From assembly GCA_020833205.1 (NCBI GenBank), contig JAJHQT010000061.1, positions 1 through 5,244 on the forward strand: a stretch of DNA of 5,244 nucleotides, written 5' to 3'. Numbering within the stretch: the first letter of the stretch is position 1; each line of letters begins with the position of its first letter. Below the pieces are notes generated by a model. The model was not told the DNA's origin and ran no database searches. It saw nothing but the letters and a program-made list of their open reading frames with translations. Below are positions 4,833-5,244 of the stretch, one piece after another. The stretch comes from Pyrobaculum sp. (GTDB lineage Archaea > Thermoproteota > Thermoprotei > Thermoproteales > Thermoproteaceae). Made by a program: the position numbers and the translations under genes.

Positions 4833-5244
4833 ATGGGCAGAGACCGTAGTTTCAGAAGTACCGGAAGAGCCGTGGTTAGAGCTGAGGAGATGAGCACCGT
4901 GGCTGACAAGGCCTTAAATATGTGGTACTCCTCCATGGGTTTATCCGCTACCACGATTCTCACAAGCGAGACTATGGGCGATGAGCAGTCTTGGTATACG
5001 ACGCCGTTTCTTAGATAGGTGGGTCTCGCTATTTTTTCTCTACCCTTGATGCCGCCGGAGGAGAAGATAATCAAGGCGCCGTTGACCACGAAGGGGAGGC
5101 CGGCCAAGATCAGATAAGGCACGAGGTCGTACAACACGGCCAACGTGGAGAGACTGGCGCCCAGGAAGTAGCTACCTACGTTGCCGTTGAAGGTCTTGGC
5201 TGGGTATCGATTGTAGAGGTACAAGGCGAGCGATGCCGCGATGT
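4829..5244 (-). CDS. Glycosyltransferase family 4 protein (GlcNAc-1-phosphate transferase-like), C-terminal part
   Basis: The frame is open to the right edge, so only the last 138 or so residues are seen; TTG 5224 is internal, not the start. The segment YNRYPAKTFNGNVGSYFLGA (bases about 5216-5157) matches the conserved NxxPAKxFxGDxGS block of the MraY/WecA/GPT family, which transfers a sugar-1-phosphate from a UDP-sugar to a polyprenyl phosphate at the membrane. Two membrane helices follow (LSTLAVLYDLV, YLILAGLPFVVNGALIIF), then a soluble loop with KIARPTYLRNGVV, and a final helix (ATVLISSALTTALPVLL). In archaea such an enzyme would load the dolichyl-phosphate carrier for N-glycosylation. The conserved Asp of the block is Asn here (FNGN), a possible catalytic loss or lineage variant. 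It is followed with a 4-base overlap by the 71-residue membrane protein. The exact sugar substrate cannot be told. Confidence 0.8.
   Translation of the reverse strand, partial: IAASLALYLYNRYPAKTFNGNVGSYFLGASLSTLAVLYDLVPYLILAGLPFVVNGALIIFSSGGIKGREKIARPTYLRNGVVYQDCSSPIVSLVRIVVADKPMEEYHIFKALSATVLISSALTTALPVLLKLRSLPI

Noticed and set aside
1..5244. CRISPR array, insertion sequence or integrase
   Set aside because: No regularly spaced repeats, no transposase or integrase motifs, and no terminal inverted repeats seen.

Overview
The window looks like a chromosomal segment of a hyperthermophilic crenarchaeon of the Thermoproteales, most probably Pyrobaculum. The reasons are a divergent pair of PaRep2a/PaRep2b-type genes (a family known from Pyrobaculum), TATA boxes about 25 nt upstream of start codons with no ribosome-binding site (leaderless transcripts), frequent GTG starts, and tightly overlapping genes. 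No database could be searched; all assignments rest on reading the sequence.

Left part (1-1851): a long minus-strand reading frame, open from about 1363 to the left edge with no stop or frameshift, is the N-terminal part of a PaRep2b-like protein. It is missed by any ORF search that needs a stop inside the window. Diverging from it across a short AT-rich gap is an intact 143-residue PaRep2a-like gene.

Middle part (1852-2511): 660 bases without a convincing protein gene. On the minus strand there is the 5' half of a tRNA gene (acceptor strand, D-arm and the 5' strand of the anticodon stem). It has a well-placed TATA box upstream and a GC-rich hairpin plus six T directly downstream, and no 3' half follows. 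Further right, a GC-rich segment of about 100 bases can fold into a closed multi-stem structure and may be a non-coding RNA.

Right part (2512-5244): a leaderless HAD-family phosphoglycolate phosphatase gene (plus strand) converges on a minus-strand block. Read in its own direction, that block starts with the C-terminal part of a polytopic GlcNAc-1-phosphate transferase-like protein (cut by the right edge). Next comes a 71-residue two-helix membrane protein coupled to it by a 4-base overlap. Then follows an internal TATA box that starts a separate three-gene unit: a previously unlisted 48-residue coiled-coil protein, a Ras/Arf/MglA-like small GTPase, and a 280-residue winged-helix plus Rossmann protein resembling a degenerate methyltransferase. 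The three are joined by GTGA and ATGA overlaps, so they are probably made together and may act as a module.

Most interesting: the solitary tRNA 5' half with its own promoter and terminator, the 48-residue/GTPase/Rossmann-protein operon, and the candidate structured RNA.
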